From NCBI GenBank assembly GCA_963750935.1, contig CAVVSR010000019.1, positions 1 through 64,000 on the forward strand: a stretch of DNA of 64,000 nucleotides, read 5' to 3'. The notes below the pieces were generated by a model. That model searched no databases and was not told where the DNA came from. It saw nothing but the letters and a program-made list of their open reading frames with translations. The position numbers and the translations under genes were made by a program. The DNA is from JACCXG01 sp963750935 (GTDB taxonomy: Bacteria > Acidobacteriota > Vicinamibacteria > Vicinamibacterales > 2-12-FULL-66-21). This document shows, piece by piece, positions 15,620-24,887 of this stretch. Position 1 is the stretch's first letter. Each line of letters begins with the position of its first letter.

Positions 15620-18600
15620 TGTTCTTTCGACCCTTTCGACCCTTCCGACGCCTTCGCCCCTGTCGACGCTCCCGGCGCGGCGCGGTCGATCGACGGCAGC
15701 GGCCGCAGCACCAGCCGCGTGTTGTAGTGGTCCTGGTAGTCGCGATGCTCGCGAGTCCGGGGATAGTGCTCGCGATTGCCATACGGGTAGCCGCTCATGC
15801 CGCGGAACGGAAGCGGGCCGACGGTATCGGGACTCGCCGATCGCGGGTTCATTTCCTTGCTGTATCCGTGCACATACAGCAGGAACGTGCGCGTCGATCC
15901 CGGCTCGATCGCCGGCGGGACGTCGAACGACAGGGCGAGCTCGTCGCCGGGCTGGGAAATCACGAAGCGGTCGTCGACGCGTCCGAGCAGCGGCCGGACA
16001 TCTCCCAGCCTCGTATAGGACCCGACCATCACCTTCCACGGCTGGATCGTGGAGACGCGGTGGTAGTCGTAGCCGAACGGCTCGCGTCCATCGGGCGTCG
16101 TTTCCGCGGACAGCCCGCGCCACTGGAGATCGGCAGTGGCCGCGGTCGACACGCGACAGACGCGTGCGTCCCGTGGTGCCAACGCGCTCGGCCACCTGGA
16201 CCTGATCCCAGTAGATCCGCATGTTGGTCACGATCCGGACCTCGCGCGAGGCCGACAGGAACTTCCCCGTGAGATCGATCACGACCGTCTGCGGCCGGCC
16301 GACCGGAAATCCGGTTTCGCTGATGACGGTCTTCCACGCGCCGCGCCGGTCACGCACCTGCAGCGACGGCGGGCTCATCGCCACCTGGCGCTGCGACGCC
16401 GCGACGTTGTCGTTCGAGAACGCGTAGTCGGTCCATCCGGTGAGCAGGAGCACCGGATTGCTGACGCCGCCGACATCGACGATCAGCTCGTGCGGCTCGG
16501 CGTAGCCGCGGATCGGCAGCAGCTGAAAGTCGTCCGGATACCGGCGGTCCATGTGCGCCAGCATCGGCAGCACGTCGTGACCGTGGCCGTCGACGGCCCG
16601 CGCCGGTGGCCGCGCCTGACGCACCGACGTCAACGTGAACGGCGGACGCGGCGCCGACGTCAGCCCCTCGTTCGGATAGACCTCGACGTCCGGCGCATGA
16701 TCGACCGCGATCAGCTCGGCGCGATCGTAGAACAGCGCCTCCTCGAGCTCGTTCGTCAGCCGCAGCTCGTAGCGGCCGTTGCGCGGCCTGAGCTGATCGC
16801 CGCGGATCCTCACGTACTCGTCGGCATCGGGCTGGTTCCACACCGCCGGCGCCAGCCAGGCCCCCATCTCGCCGCCGCCCATGAAGTCGGTCACGAACTC
16901 GAAGCGCTCGCCGTTCCATGTGAACAGATAGGGACACGACGAAGGCTTGCGATCGAGCTCGGTGATCGCCATCACGCCGCGCCGGTTGCCAGTGGTGGTC
17001 GCCTCGATCGTCGTCTCGGCCTGCAGAATGCCGGACGGCCACAGCACGCGGACGACGTCGGCGGTGCCGCGGCGGCCCAGGCCGAACACGAGGTCCGCGG
17101 GGGCGACCGCCGGCGAAGACGACGAGGTCTCGAGCATCTGGCGGAGGCTGCCGGCCCGCATCTCGACCTTGGCGCCAATCGCCGAACGGTTGCTGACGCG
17201 CGAGGTCAGGCGCACGCGGAGCGACGCGTGGCGGTTGCCTCCGTCATTGCGCAGGAATCGCAGCCCGCGATTGGTCTGCGCCACGATGTCGGCACCACCA
17301 TCGCGATCCAGGTCGGCCACGCCGAGTGCGGTCACCGTCAGTCCAGCAGCGCTGTCGGCGGCGCTGGGCAGGCGTGAGGCCGCGGTGACGTCGGTCCAGC
17401 CGGTGCCGATGTTGCGAAAAAGCCGAAGGCCTTGACGGTGTGCGGTGAGCAGGTCGAGGAGCCCGTCGTTGTCGTAGTCGACGAACGCCGCGGCGACGGC
17501 ATCGGCCGTACCCTGAGGCGCCGGGCCCGCGCGGAAGCGGCCCTGCCCGTCGCTCATCGCGAGCGTTCCGCCCCCGGCCTGGCTGAAGAAGAAATCGATA
17601 TAGCCGTCCTTGTTCAGATCGCCGGCAGCGAGCGCCGGCGCATTCCCCGCGGGCGTGGCCGGTCCGGGGAGGCCTGCCTCCTGCGCTGATTCACGGAACG
17701 ACCCGTCGCGCATGTTGCGGAACAGCAGAATGCGGCTGCGGCCCGCGACGAGCAGGTCGATGTCGCGGCGGTTGTCGACGTCACTCGCGGCCGCCGCCAG
17801 CGCCGTCACGTTCACGCCAAGGCCGGCGCGCGCCGTGATGTCGGTAAAGGTGCCGTTGCCGTTGTTCTGCAGCAGCTGTCCCGAGTCACCGGCAATGAAC
17901 AGGTCGGTGTCGCCGTCGTGATCGACATCGGCGGCGGCCGCCGAGGTCACGCCCTGCCCTGGCGGGGGCAGCTGCGCCGTTGCGGTCACGTCCTCGAAGG
18001 CGCCCTCCGCCGTCTGATGCAGCAGCACGTGCCGCGATCCCGACCCGACAACGAGCAGGTCCGGACGGGCATCGTTGTCGTAATCGAACGGCAACACGCC
18101 GGCCCATGCCTGCCCGGCCGGCACGGTCAACTTCGCGCGCGCGGTTTCGTCCGCAAACACACCGTCCTTGCTGTTGCGCAGCAGCCGCACGCCCGTCGCG
18201 CCCACTTCTACCGCATCCACGTCGTCGTCGTTGTCGAGATCGACGAGCGTGAAGGCCGCTCCGCCGCCCGACGTGGTCGCGCCGGGGAGCATCGTGGAGG
18301 TCGCGTCGGCGAACGTCACCGCGGGGACGGCCGGATCGACGAGGTCGGCCTCGGCGCCGGTCGAGGCGATCGCTTCCGCGTACTTGCCCTGGGCCAGGTA
18401 GGTCTGGGCATAGGTGAACCCGTACGGACTGTCGCGGAGCGCCTCGAACTTCTGCATCGCCGTCCGGCCCTCGTCCGGCTTCCCCGATCGCGTCAGCGCG
18501 AGCGCCACGCTGTAAGCGGCCGTGACGTTGTACGGCTCCGCCACGAGCGCCTCCTGGAACAGCTTCAGCGCCTCGTCGTAGACGCGTTGCTGGAGCTGGA

Positions 18601-19051
18601 TCTGCCCGAGCTGGATTTTCGCGCCGGCGTCGTTTGGATCGAGAACCAGGACGCGCCGAAACGCGGCAACCGCCTCGTCCAGACCGTCCGACCCGCGAGC
18701 GGCGAGACCGAGCACGTAATGCGCCTGGGGCGACGACGGCAGACGCGTGGCCGCGGCCTTTGCCTCCGGCACGGCATCGGCCGGGCGCCCCGCGTAGTAC
18801 AGCGCGATCGCCAGGTTGAGCCGCGCCAGGGCGAGATCGGGCTCCAGCGTGAGCGCCTCGCGGAACGACCGCTCGGCCCCCGGATAGTCGAACTGTTCGA
18901 GGTGCGCGACGCCGACGTTGTTGGCGCGATAGGCGCGCTCGCGTGCCGCCGGCGCGGCGGGCTGGCCCGAGGCCTGTTCGGCGAACGGCGCCGGACGCGT
19001 GAGCAGCAGCACGCCGAGAATCACGCAGGCAGCGGTCAGATATCGCATCAT
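15616..19051 (-). CDS. TPR - FG-GAP/VCBS - ASPIC/UnbV exported protein, frameshifted near its end
   Basis: About 1,144 residues after correction. Order: signal peptide (YLTAACVILGVLLLT), 4-5 TPRs (AERSFREALTLEPDLALARLNLAIAL onward), seven or so FG-GAP/VCBS blades with calcium-type loops (DLDNDDDVDAVEVG, DVDHDGDTDLFIAGD, YDNDGLLDLLTA), an ASPIC/UnbV segment (LVFGLGRRGTADVVRVLWPSG), then a ~450-residue C-terminal region opening CPYLFTWNGERFEFVTDFMG. At about 16175-16200 the frame breaks. The correct continuation reads ARVCRVSTAATADLQWRGLS and ends KGSKEQ at 15616. Both ends overlap neighbours by ATGA, with the CRTAC1-like gene upstream and the nitrilase gene downstream. Probably periplasmic or surface-bound; partner unknown. 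Confidence 0.82.
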
Positions 19052-20754
19052 TTGAGCTTCGTCGTCCGCGTCACGCCCTTGCCCTCGACGATCGTCACGA
19101 CCGAGCCGGCCTCGGCGCCGGCCGTGCGCTCAGTACGTCCGCCGGGCCACACCACTTCAATCGCGTTGACCTTCGCGTCCTTGCCGATGCCGAAGGTCAG
19201 CGGCATCTCGCTCTGTGACAGATAGCTGGACCCGGTCTTCACCATCCGCCAGGGCGACGGCCCACCGTCGCGCATCACGCGGACGCGCGCCCCGATCGCG
19301 TCGCGGTTCGACGTCGAGCCGTTGAGCACCACCCGCACCATCCGGTTCGTGCCGCCGTCGTTGCGGAGCAGGCGGGCCGGACCGTTGTTCGTCGTCACCA
19401 GGACGTCGAGATCGCCGTCGTTGTCGTAATCGCCGTGGGCCGCCCCGCGCGCCACCATCGGCTTCGCGAACGCGGCGCCGAGACGGGCGCTCACGTCCTC
19501 GAACTTGCCGCCGCCGGTGTTGCGGAACATCAGCGGTGGCTGCGCATGCGTGATGGTCGGCTGCGCCTTCGCGATGTCGTCGGCGACATGGCCGTTCCCC
19601 GCGAAGATGTCGAGCTGCCCGTCGAGATCGAGGTCGAAGAAGAAGCAGGCGAACGTCAGGCGCAGCATCGACGCACGTCCGATCGCCGAGCCTGCCGCCT
19701 GGTCGATGAACAGGCCGTTCCCCTCGTTGCGGTAGAGCGCCATCATCTCGTTCGTGAAGTTGCCGACGACGAGGCCGGGCCGGCCGGAGCCATCGTAGTC
19801 CCCGGCATCCACACCCATGCCGGCACGCGCGACGCCCGCATCGCTGAATGCGACCCCGGCGGCGACGGCCACGTCCGTGAACGTGCCGTCACCCTTGTTC
19901 TGATAGAGCCGGTTCGGCTGGGTGTCGTTGGCCGCGAACACATCGAGCCGGCCGTCGCCATTGAAGTCGAGGAGCGCGAGGCCGAGCATCTTGTTCGACG
20001 GATCCTGGATGCCGGCGCGGCGGGTGACGTTCTCGAACGTGCCGTCCCCCTTGTTGCGGTAGAGCGTCGGACTCTGGCCCTTGTACGCCTCCGGCGTGCA
20101 GTACGACTTGCTCTTCCCGTCGAGCGAGCAATGCTGATCCTTCTCGAGCACCCAGTCGACGTAGTTCGCGACGAACAGGTCGAGGCGGCCGTCGTTGTCG
20201 AAGTCGAACCACACCGCGCTGGCCGAGAACCCCGGATCGCCGACGCCGGCCTTGGCGGTGACGTCCTCGAACCGCCCCTTGGTGTTCCGGAACAGGCGAT
20301 TCGGTCCAAGCGCGGTGAGGTAGATGTCCGTATCGCCGTCGTTGTCGTAGTCGGCGGCCGCAACGCCCATCCCGTACATCTCGACGCCGAGCCCGGACGT
20401 GGCGGCGACGTCGGTGAACGTGCCGTTGCGATTGTTGCGATACAGCGCCGGCAGGCTTTTCGTCTTCGGCTGCCCCGGCCACGTCGTCGACTGCGCCAGC
20501 AGGAGGTCCTGCCAGCCGTCGCCGTCGGCATCGAGAAACGCGCCGCCCGCGCCCATCGTCTCCGGCAGGAACTTCTTGCCGAAGGCGCCGCTCTGATGGC
20601 GGAACGTGATGCCGGCCGCGGTGGTCACATCAGTCAACTGCATTCCGGGGCTCGTGCCCTGCACCCGGTCGGCCCGGCCACTCGCCGTCAGCATGATGCC
20701 GATGACGAGGACGGCCGGAACGAGCCCCCCTTTGCGGATCATGCGTGCCATCAT
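19048..20754 (-). CDS. CRTAC1-like FG-GAP/ASPIC-UnbV protein
   Basis: About 568 residues: signal peptide (LVPAVLVIGIMLTASGRAD), entry motif QLTDVTTAAGITFRHQSG, FG-GAP/VCBS blades (DADGDGWQDLLLAQ, DYDNDGDTDIYLT, DFDNDGRLDLFVANYVDW), a two-cysteine insertion (DQHCSLDGKSKSYCTPEAY), further blades, and the ASPIC/UnbV tail with GSSYLSQSEMPLTFGIG and VVWPGG. This is the standard CRTAC1-family build, a calcium-loop beta-propeller whose bacterial role is unknown. The start is uncertain among three close ATGs (20754, 20751, 20742). It is divergent from another CRTAC1-like gene 50 bases away, and its stop overlaps the next gene's ATG. Confidence 0.87.
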   Translation of the reverse strand: MMARMIRKGGLVPAVLVIGIMLTASGRADRVQGTSPGMQLTDVTTAAGITFRHQSGAFGKKFLPETMGAGGAFLDADGDGWQDLLLAQSTTWPGQPKTKSLPALYRNNRNGTFTDVAATSGLGVEMYGMGVAAADYDNDGDTDIYLTALGPNRLFRNTKGRFEDVTAKAGVGDPGFSASAVWFDFDNDGRLDLFVANYVDWVLEKDQHCSLDGKSKSYCTPEAYKGQSPTLYRNKGDGTFENVTRRAGIQDPSNKMLGLALLDFNGDGRLDVFAANDTQPNRLYQNKGDGTFTDVAVAAGVAFSDAGVARAGMGVDAGDYDGSGRPGLVVGNFTNEMMALYRNEGNGLFIDQAAGSAIGRASMLRLTFACFFFDLDLDGQLDIFAGNGHVADDIAKAQPTITHAQPPLMFRNTGGGKFEDVSARLGAAFAKPMVARGAAHGDYDNDGDLDVLVTTNNGPARLLRNDGGTNRMVRVVLNGSTSNRDAIGARVRVMRDGGPSPWRMVKTGSSYLSQSEMPLTFGIGKDAKVNAIEVVWPGGRTERTAGAEAGSVVTIVEGKGVTRTTKLK

Positions 20755-20804
20755 ACGATGCGAACCGTCGCGCGCACCGAGAGCAGGTGCCCGGCGGTGC
20801 ATGC

Positions 20805-22502
20805 ATGACCCGATACCCTTCAATTGTCAGCATACCGCGGCCTCTCCAGGCTCCTGCGCTCGGCCTGATCCTCGCCGCCATCGTGGTCTTCGCTCCGCCA
20901 GCGAGCACCTTCCAGAACGCGTCGAAGCCGGCGGCGCCGGCCGTCCGGCTGCGTGAGGTCGCCGCCTCTGCCGGGCTGACCTTCGTGCACCAGCACTCAC
21001 CCACGCCGGAGAAGCACTATGTCGAGGCGGTGCCCGGCGGGCTCGCGGTGTTCGACTACAACGGCGACGGCCGCCCTGACATCTTCTTCACCAACGGCGC
21101 GCAGACGCCGTCGCTGGACAAGGCCTCCCCGGGCTTTGCCAACCGCTTGTTCCGCAACGATGGCGGCATGAAGTTCACCGACGTCACGGATGCCGCAGGC
21201 GTGCGCGGCGCGGGCTATTCCATGGGAGCCGCCGCGGGCGACTATGACGGCGACGGGCATGTCGACCTGTTCGTGGCCGGGGTGCGGCAGAACCAGCTGC
21301 TGCGCAACCGTGGCGACGGCCGGTTCGACGACGTGACCGCGAAGACGGGCATCACCGCACGCGAGTGGTCGGTGGCGGGCGGATGGTTCGACTACGACAA
21401 CGACTCGCGCCTCGATCTGTTCGTCGTCAACTACGTCGAGTGGAGCGCGGATGCCGGACGCTTTTGCGGCGACCAGGCGCGTGGCATCCGGATTTACTGC
21501 CACCCGCGGTTCTTCACGGGCACCGCGAATCAGCTGTTCCGGAACCGCGGCGACGGAACCTTCGAGGACGTCTCGGCGCGATCGGGCATCGCGAAGCATG
21601 TGGGCAAGGGCATGAGCGTGGCGGTCGGCGACTACAATCGCGACGGTCACGTCGATGCCTTCGTCACCAACGACACCGTGCCGAACTTTCTCTTCCAGAA
21701 CCACGGCGACGGCACCTTCCGCGAGGTCGGCCTGCTGGCGGGCGTGTCGGTGCCGCTGTCGGGCCGTGCGATATCGGCGATGGGCGCCGACATGCAGGAC
21801 TACGACAACGACGGCTGGCTCGACATCCACGTGACGGCGCTGACCGGCGAGCTGTTTCCGCTGTTCCGGAACGACACGCGCGGCGCCTTCGAAGAGACCA
21901 CTCAGGCCAGCGGCCTGGCGGGGGCCAGCGCGAAACGTTCCGGCTGGTGCACCGTGTTCGCCGACCTCGACAACGACGGCCGCAAGGATATCTTCACCGC
22001 GAACTCGCACGTGGACGATCGCATCGCCGACCAGGCGACCACGACGTGGAAACAGCCGAACACGCTGTTCCTCAACGCCGGCGCCGGCCGCTTCCGGGAC
22101 GCGTCCACGGAGGCAGGCATCGCCGGCGCGTCAGCCGTGCATCGGGGCTGTGCCGCGGCCGACTTCAATGCAGACGGCCGACTCGATCTCGTGGTCACCG
22201 CCCTGGGCTCCAACGCCGAGTTGTGGCAGAACGACAGCGCACCGGCTCACCGCTGGCTGATCGTGCGGTTGACGGGCACGAAGAGCAACCGCGACGGCAT
22301 CGGCGCCCGGGTGACAGTGGGCGATCAGGTGCGAACGATGAGCACGGCGGCCGGCTACGCGTCCTCGTCCCACTCAGGGCTGCATTTCGGCCTCGGCGCC
22401 TCCTCCGGCCCGATCCGCGTCGAGGTGCAGTGGCCGTCGGGCGTCAAACAGGCCGTCGACAACGTGCAGGCAAACGCGACGATCGAGATCAAGGAAAAGT
22501 AG
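20805..22502 (+). CDS. CRTAC1-like FG-GAP/ASPIC-UnbV protein (plus strand)
   Basis: 565 residues from ATG 20805: membrane/signal segment (LGLILAAIVVFAPPASTF), entry motif REVAASAGLTFVHQHSPTPEK, FG-GAP blades (DYNGDGRPDIFFTNG, DYDGDGHVDLFVAG, DYDNDSRLDLFVVNYVEW), the paired-cysteine insertion (GRFCGDQARGIRIYCHP), and the UnbV tail STAAGYASSSHSGLHFGLG with VQWPSG. It is divergent to the paralogue at 20754, sharing a short promoter region of about 50 bases, and convergent with the gene ending at 22511. It differs enough from its neighbour to be an old duplicate. Confidence 0.88.
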   Translation: MTRYPSIVSIPRPLQAPALGLILAAIVVFAPPASTFQNASKPAAPAVRLREVAASAGLTFVHQHSPTPEKHYVEAVPGGLAVFDYNGDGRPDIFFTNGAQTPSLDKASPGFANRLFRNDGGMKFTDVTDAAGVRGAGYSMGAAAGDYDGDGHVDLFVAGVRQNQLLRNRGDGRFDDVTAKTGITAREWSVAGGWFDYDNDSRLDLFVVNYVEWSADAGRFCGDQARGIRIYCHPRFFTGTANQLFRNRGDGTFEDVSARSGIAKHVGKGMSVAVGDYNRDGHVDAFVTNDTVPNFLFQNHGDGTFREVGLLAGVSVPLSGRAISAMGADMQDYDNDGWLDIHVTALTGELFPLFRNDTRGAFEETTQASGLAGASAKRSGWCTVFADLDNDGRKDIFTANSHVDDRIADQATTTWKQPNTLFLNAGAGRFRDASTEAGIAGASAVHRGCAAADFNADGRLDLVVTALGSNAELWQNDSAPAHRWLIVRLTGTKSNRDGIGARVTVGDQVRTMSTAAGYASSSHSGLHFGLGASSGPIRVEVQWPSGVKQAVDNVQANATIEIKEK

Positions 22503-22510
22503 GGCGCCAG

Positions 22511-23306
22511 TCAGCGCGACGTCTGGGCCCAGACCCGCAGGCTGCTGGTGCGGCTCGCGACCGGCAGCGTGCCGTGCAGCTCGAATCTGTATCGCTTGTC
22601 GACGAGCGGCGTGGCTTGACCGGCGAGGAGATCGAGGTTCAGCTGATCGCGGTCGAGCAACAGCACCGCAACCCGGAGCGGCCCCGCCGGCGGCGCTGCC
22701 GAGACGACCTCGATCTCGCCGCTGATCACGGTCGCGTCGCCGCTCGTCCGCTTCGCGCTGTGACGGATCACCCTGGCCTCGACGGCCTGCCCGCGCGGAG
22801 AGGGCGCTTCGTCCAGCGTCACGCGCAGTATCGACATCGGTCCGGGCAATGCCACCGTCGGCACCAGCGGAAACCGGAACGGCAGGGTGCCATTCGTGGC
22901 CACCTCCGAGATCTCCGCCTCGTCCGGAGATGACCACATCACCGATTCGCCGTGAGGTCCCAGAAACGCCAGGGTCAAGGTCAGGCCGGTGAGCGCGCGT
23001 CCGGTATTGCGGAACTCGCCGACCAGCGCGGCCTGCCGGCGGTTGTCGTGGCTCACGATCGCCGACGACAACACCTCCAGCTGCACACCCGCGGGCAGCT
23101 CGACCTGGGCACGCGGCGGCAGGATCAGCCACTCGGGCGCGCCCTTGCCTTCGACGATCGAGCGGACGGTGTTGGGCTTTTCTTCCTGCACGGCCGGAGC
23201 GGCCAGCGGCAGATCGCAGTACGCCCCGCTGATCAGCACCATGACGGCAGCGGCCAAGCAGCAGGGTGGCTCCGCGACGGACCGGCGTACTCGAGGGCGT
23301 AGTCAT
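22511..23306 (-). CDS. Exported hypothetical protein of the receptor/TPR operon, frameshifted in signal peptide
   Basis: The start is ATG 23306, whose ATGA overlaps the stop of the TPR gene. It gives MTTPSSTPVRRGATLLL; removing one G near 23254 joins AAAVMVLISGAYCDLPLAAP to make a normal signal peptide. The mature ~225 residues contain Ig-like strands (VQLEVLSSAIVSHDNRRQAALVGEFRN, LTLTLAFLGPHG, LRVAVLLLDRDQLNLDL) and resemble a periplasmic beta-sandwich. I do not recognise a family. As sequenced, reading would have to begin at a TTG near 23257. The operon order is receptor, TPR protein, this gene. Confidence 0.65.
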
Positions 23307-24838
23307 TTGGGCGGCGTAATCGTCCTCTGGCTGATCTCCGCGTTCTTCTCCTGCGCGGCCCGCTGAATCTCCTGCGACCGCTCGCGGAGGGCGGCCGCCT
23401 TGTCCTGCTCCCCGATCCCCTGATACGCGCGGGCGAGCTGGACGTGAAGGCTGCCGTCACGATCCTGGCCGAGGTGAGGACTGATCAGCGGAATCGCGGC
23501 CGCGAACTCCCCTTTCTGCACGTAGACGCGGCCAAGCGTCAGCCGAGGCAGCGGCTCCGAGGGGCTGTGTTTCATCGCCTGCTGCAACGGCGCAACCGCC
23601 TCGTCCAGGCGCTGCAGCTGGAGCAGCGCGTCTCCGTAAATGGTCAGCAGCCTGGCATCGTCTGGCCGTGTCTTGATCAGCGGCGCCAGCGTGCTGACCG
23701 CCCGTTCGTAGTCGCGCGCCAGATAGTACGACGTGCCCAGGTCGTCCAGCAGACCGGGATCGCCTGGCGAGAACTTGAGCGCGACCGTCAGCTCCTTGAT
23801 GGCGTCCGGATAGCGCCGCTGGTTGCGGGCCAGCGCGGCCCGCGTCTCCCGCCGTTCGCGCGAGTCCGGCAAGGCGTCGAGGCGCTTGAACGCGGCGAGC
23901 GCCAGCTCGGTCCCGGAACGGACCCGCCAGTAGCGCGACTCGGGATCGGAACCTTTCAGTGCTGCGGCAAGCGCCTCGCGATGGCGTCCGGCGATGAACG
24001 CACAGAGCGCGACCCGCTTCGCGCATTGAGCGGGCGCGACTGTCCCCTTCCGGCGTTCGATCGCGGCCCAGTCGGCATGCCCGACCTGCTGGTAGATCGC
24101 GGCGATCGCATGATGGATCACCGGCATGTCCGTGAGCTGGTCCTCGGTCTGACGATAGAGCGCGAACGCGTCGTTGAAGCGGCCGTCCGCGGCCATGGCG
24201 TCGGCGAGCAGCAACTGACGCCACGGTGAACCCTCGGGTTCGCTGTCGAACGTGCCCAGCGCCTCCTGGGTGATGGCGTTGTAAGCATGTCCCAGCGCGA
24301 ACCAGCCGGCAGGAAGTCCGGGGGCGATCCGCGTCACCTCGCGCAGCGCCGACGCCGCCTCCTGCGGCCGGCCGGCCGCGACGTAGGCCTCGGCGAGCCT
24401 CCGCCGGTGCTCGACCTCGCCGGGTTGGGCGGCGACCGCCCGCTGCAACGGTGCGATGGCGCGATCGGGCTGGCCCAGGGCGAGGTAGCTCGAACCAAGG
24501 AAGAGGTGGGCCGGGGCCAGCGCAGGATTGAGTTTGATGGCGCGCTGCAACGGGTCGATCGCGTCGGCCTCGCGGCCTCCCATCGCGAGCGCCATGCCGA
24601 GGTTCATCAGCAGTCCCGCGTCGTCCGGCCTGGCGTTCAGCAGGTCGCGATAGATCCTCGCCGCTTCGTCGTAGCGGCCCTGCTCCATGGCCTGCGTACC
24701 TGCCCGGCTGCGCGCCGCGAGATCCGCGGCCTGCCCGGAGGCTGCAGCCCCGGTGGCAGCCATCGCAATGAGGAGGATCGTCAGAAGAAGAATAGGCACA
24801 CGAGAGCAGGAGCGGAAGGCGAACCAGGACATCGCCAC
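23303..24838 (-). CDS. Exported tetratricopeptide repeat protein
   Basis: A 511-residue protein with a signal peptide (VPILLLTILLIAMAATGAAASGQ) and about nine TPR units in two arrays: GTQAMEQGRYDEAARIYRDL, PLQRAIKLNPALAPAHLFLG and PLQRAVAAQPGEVEHRRRLA near the N-terminus, then GDPGLLDDLGTSYYLARDYE and DDARLLTIYGDALLQLQRLD towards the C-terminus. The tail is charged (ALRERSQEIQRAAQEKNAE). It probably acts as a periplasmic scaffold. The start is GTG 24838 or ATG 24832, both inside a perfect hairpin (24824-24854). It lies 49 bases after the Oar-like receptor gene and overlaps the next gene by ATGA. Confidence 0.85.
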   Translation of the reverse strand: MAMSWFAFRSCSRVPILLLTILLIAMAATGAAASGQAADLAARSRAGTQAMEQGRYDEAARIYRDLLNARPDDAGLLMNLGMALAMGGREADAIDPLQRAIKLNPALAPAHLFLGSSYLALGQPDRAIAPLQRAVAAQPGEVEHRRRLAEAYVAAGRPQEAASALREVTRIAPGLPAGWFALGHAYNAITQEALGTFDSEPEGSPWRQLLLADAMAADGRFNDAFALYRQTEDQLTDMPVIHHAIAAIYQQVGHADWAAIERRKGTVAPAQCAKRVALCAFIAGRHREALAAALKGSDPESRYWRVRSGTELALAAFKRLDALPDSRERRETRAALARNQRRYPDAIKELTVALKFSPGDPGLLDDLGTSYYLARDYERAVSTLAPLIKTRPDDARLLTIYGDALLQLQRLDEAVAPLQQAMKHSPSEPLPRLTLGRVYVQKGEFAAAIPLISPHLGQDRDGSLHVQLARAYQGIGEQDKAAALRERSQEIQRAAQEKNAEISQRTITPPK

Positions 24839-24854
24839 GTCGGCGATGTCCTGG
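24824..24854 (-). promoter_or_regulatory. Perfect 13-bp stem-loop across the TPR gene start
   Basis: Arms ccaggacatcgcc (24824-24836) and ggcgatgtcctgg (24842-24854) are exact inverted repeats around a 5-base loop. The hairpin sits between the receptor stop and the TPR gene and includes its candidate start codons. It lacks a U-tract, so it is not a classical terminator. It could occlude the start codon or act as an mRNA processing or attenuation site. Confidence 0.7.
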
Positions 24855-24887
24855 TCGAGTCGATCAGTTCAGGACGGCCACGCGGCC

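Noticed and set aside
14588..19051. A continuous 1,487-codon minus-strand frame that reads as a TPR/FG-GAP/UnbV protein fused to a nitrilase.
   Set aside because: From about 16180 to 15620 the translation is arginine/proline-rich and unlike any domain, while another frame carries a sensible continuation ending in a stop that overlaps the nitrilase ATG. The fusion is produced by a one-base shift.
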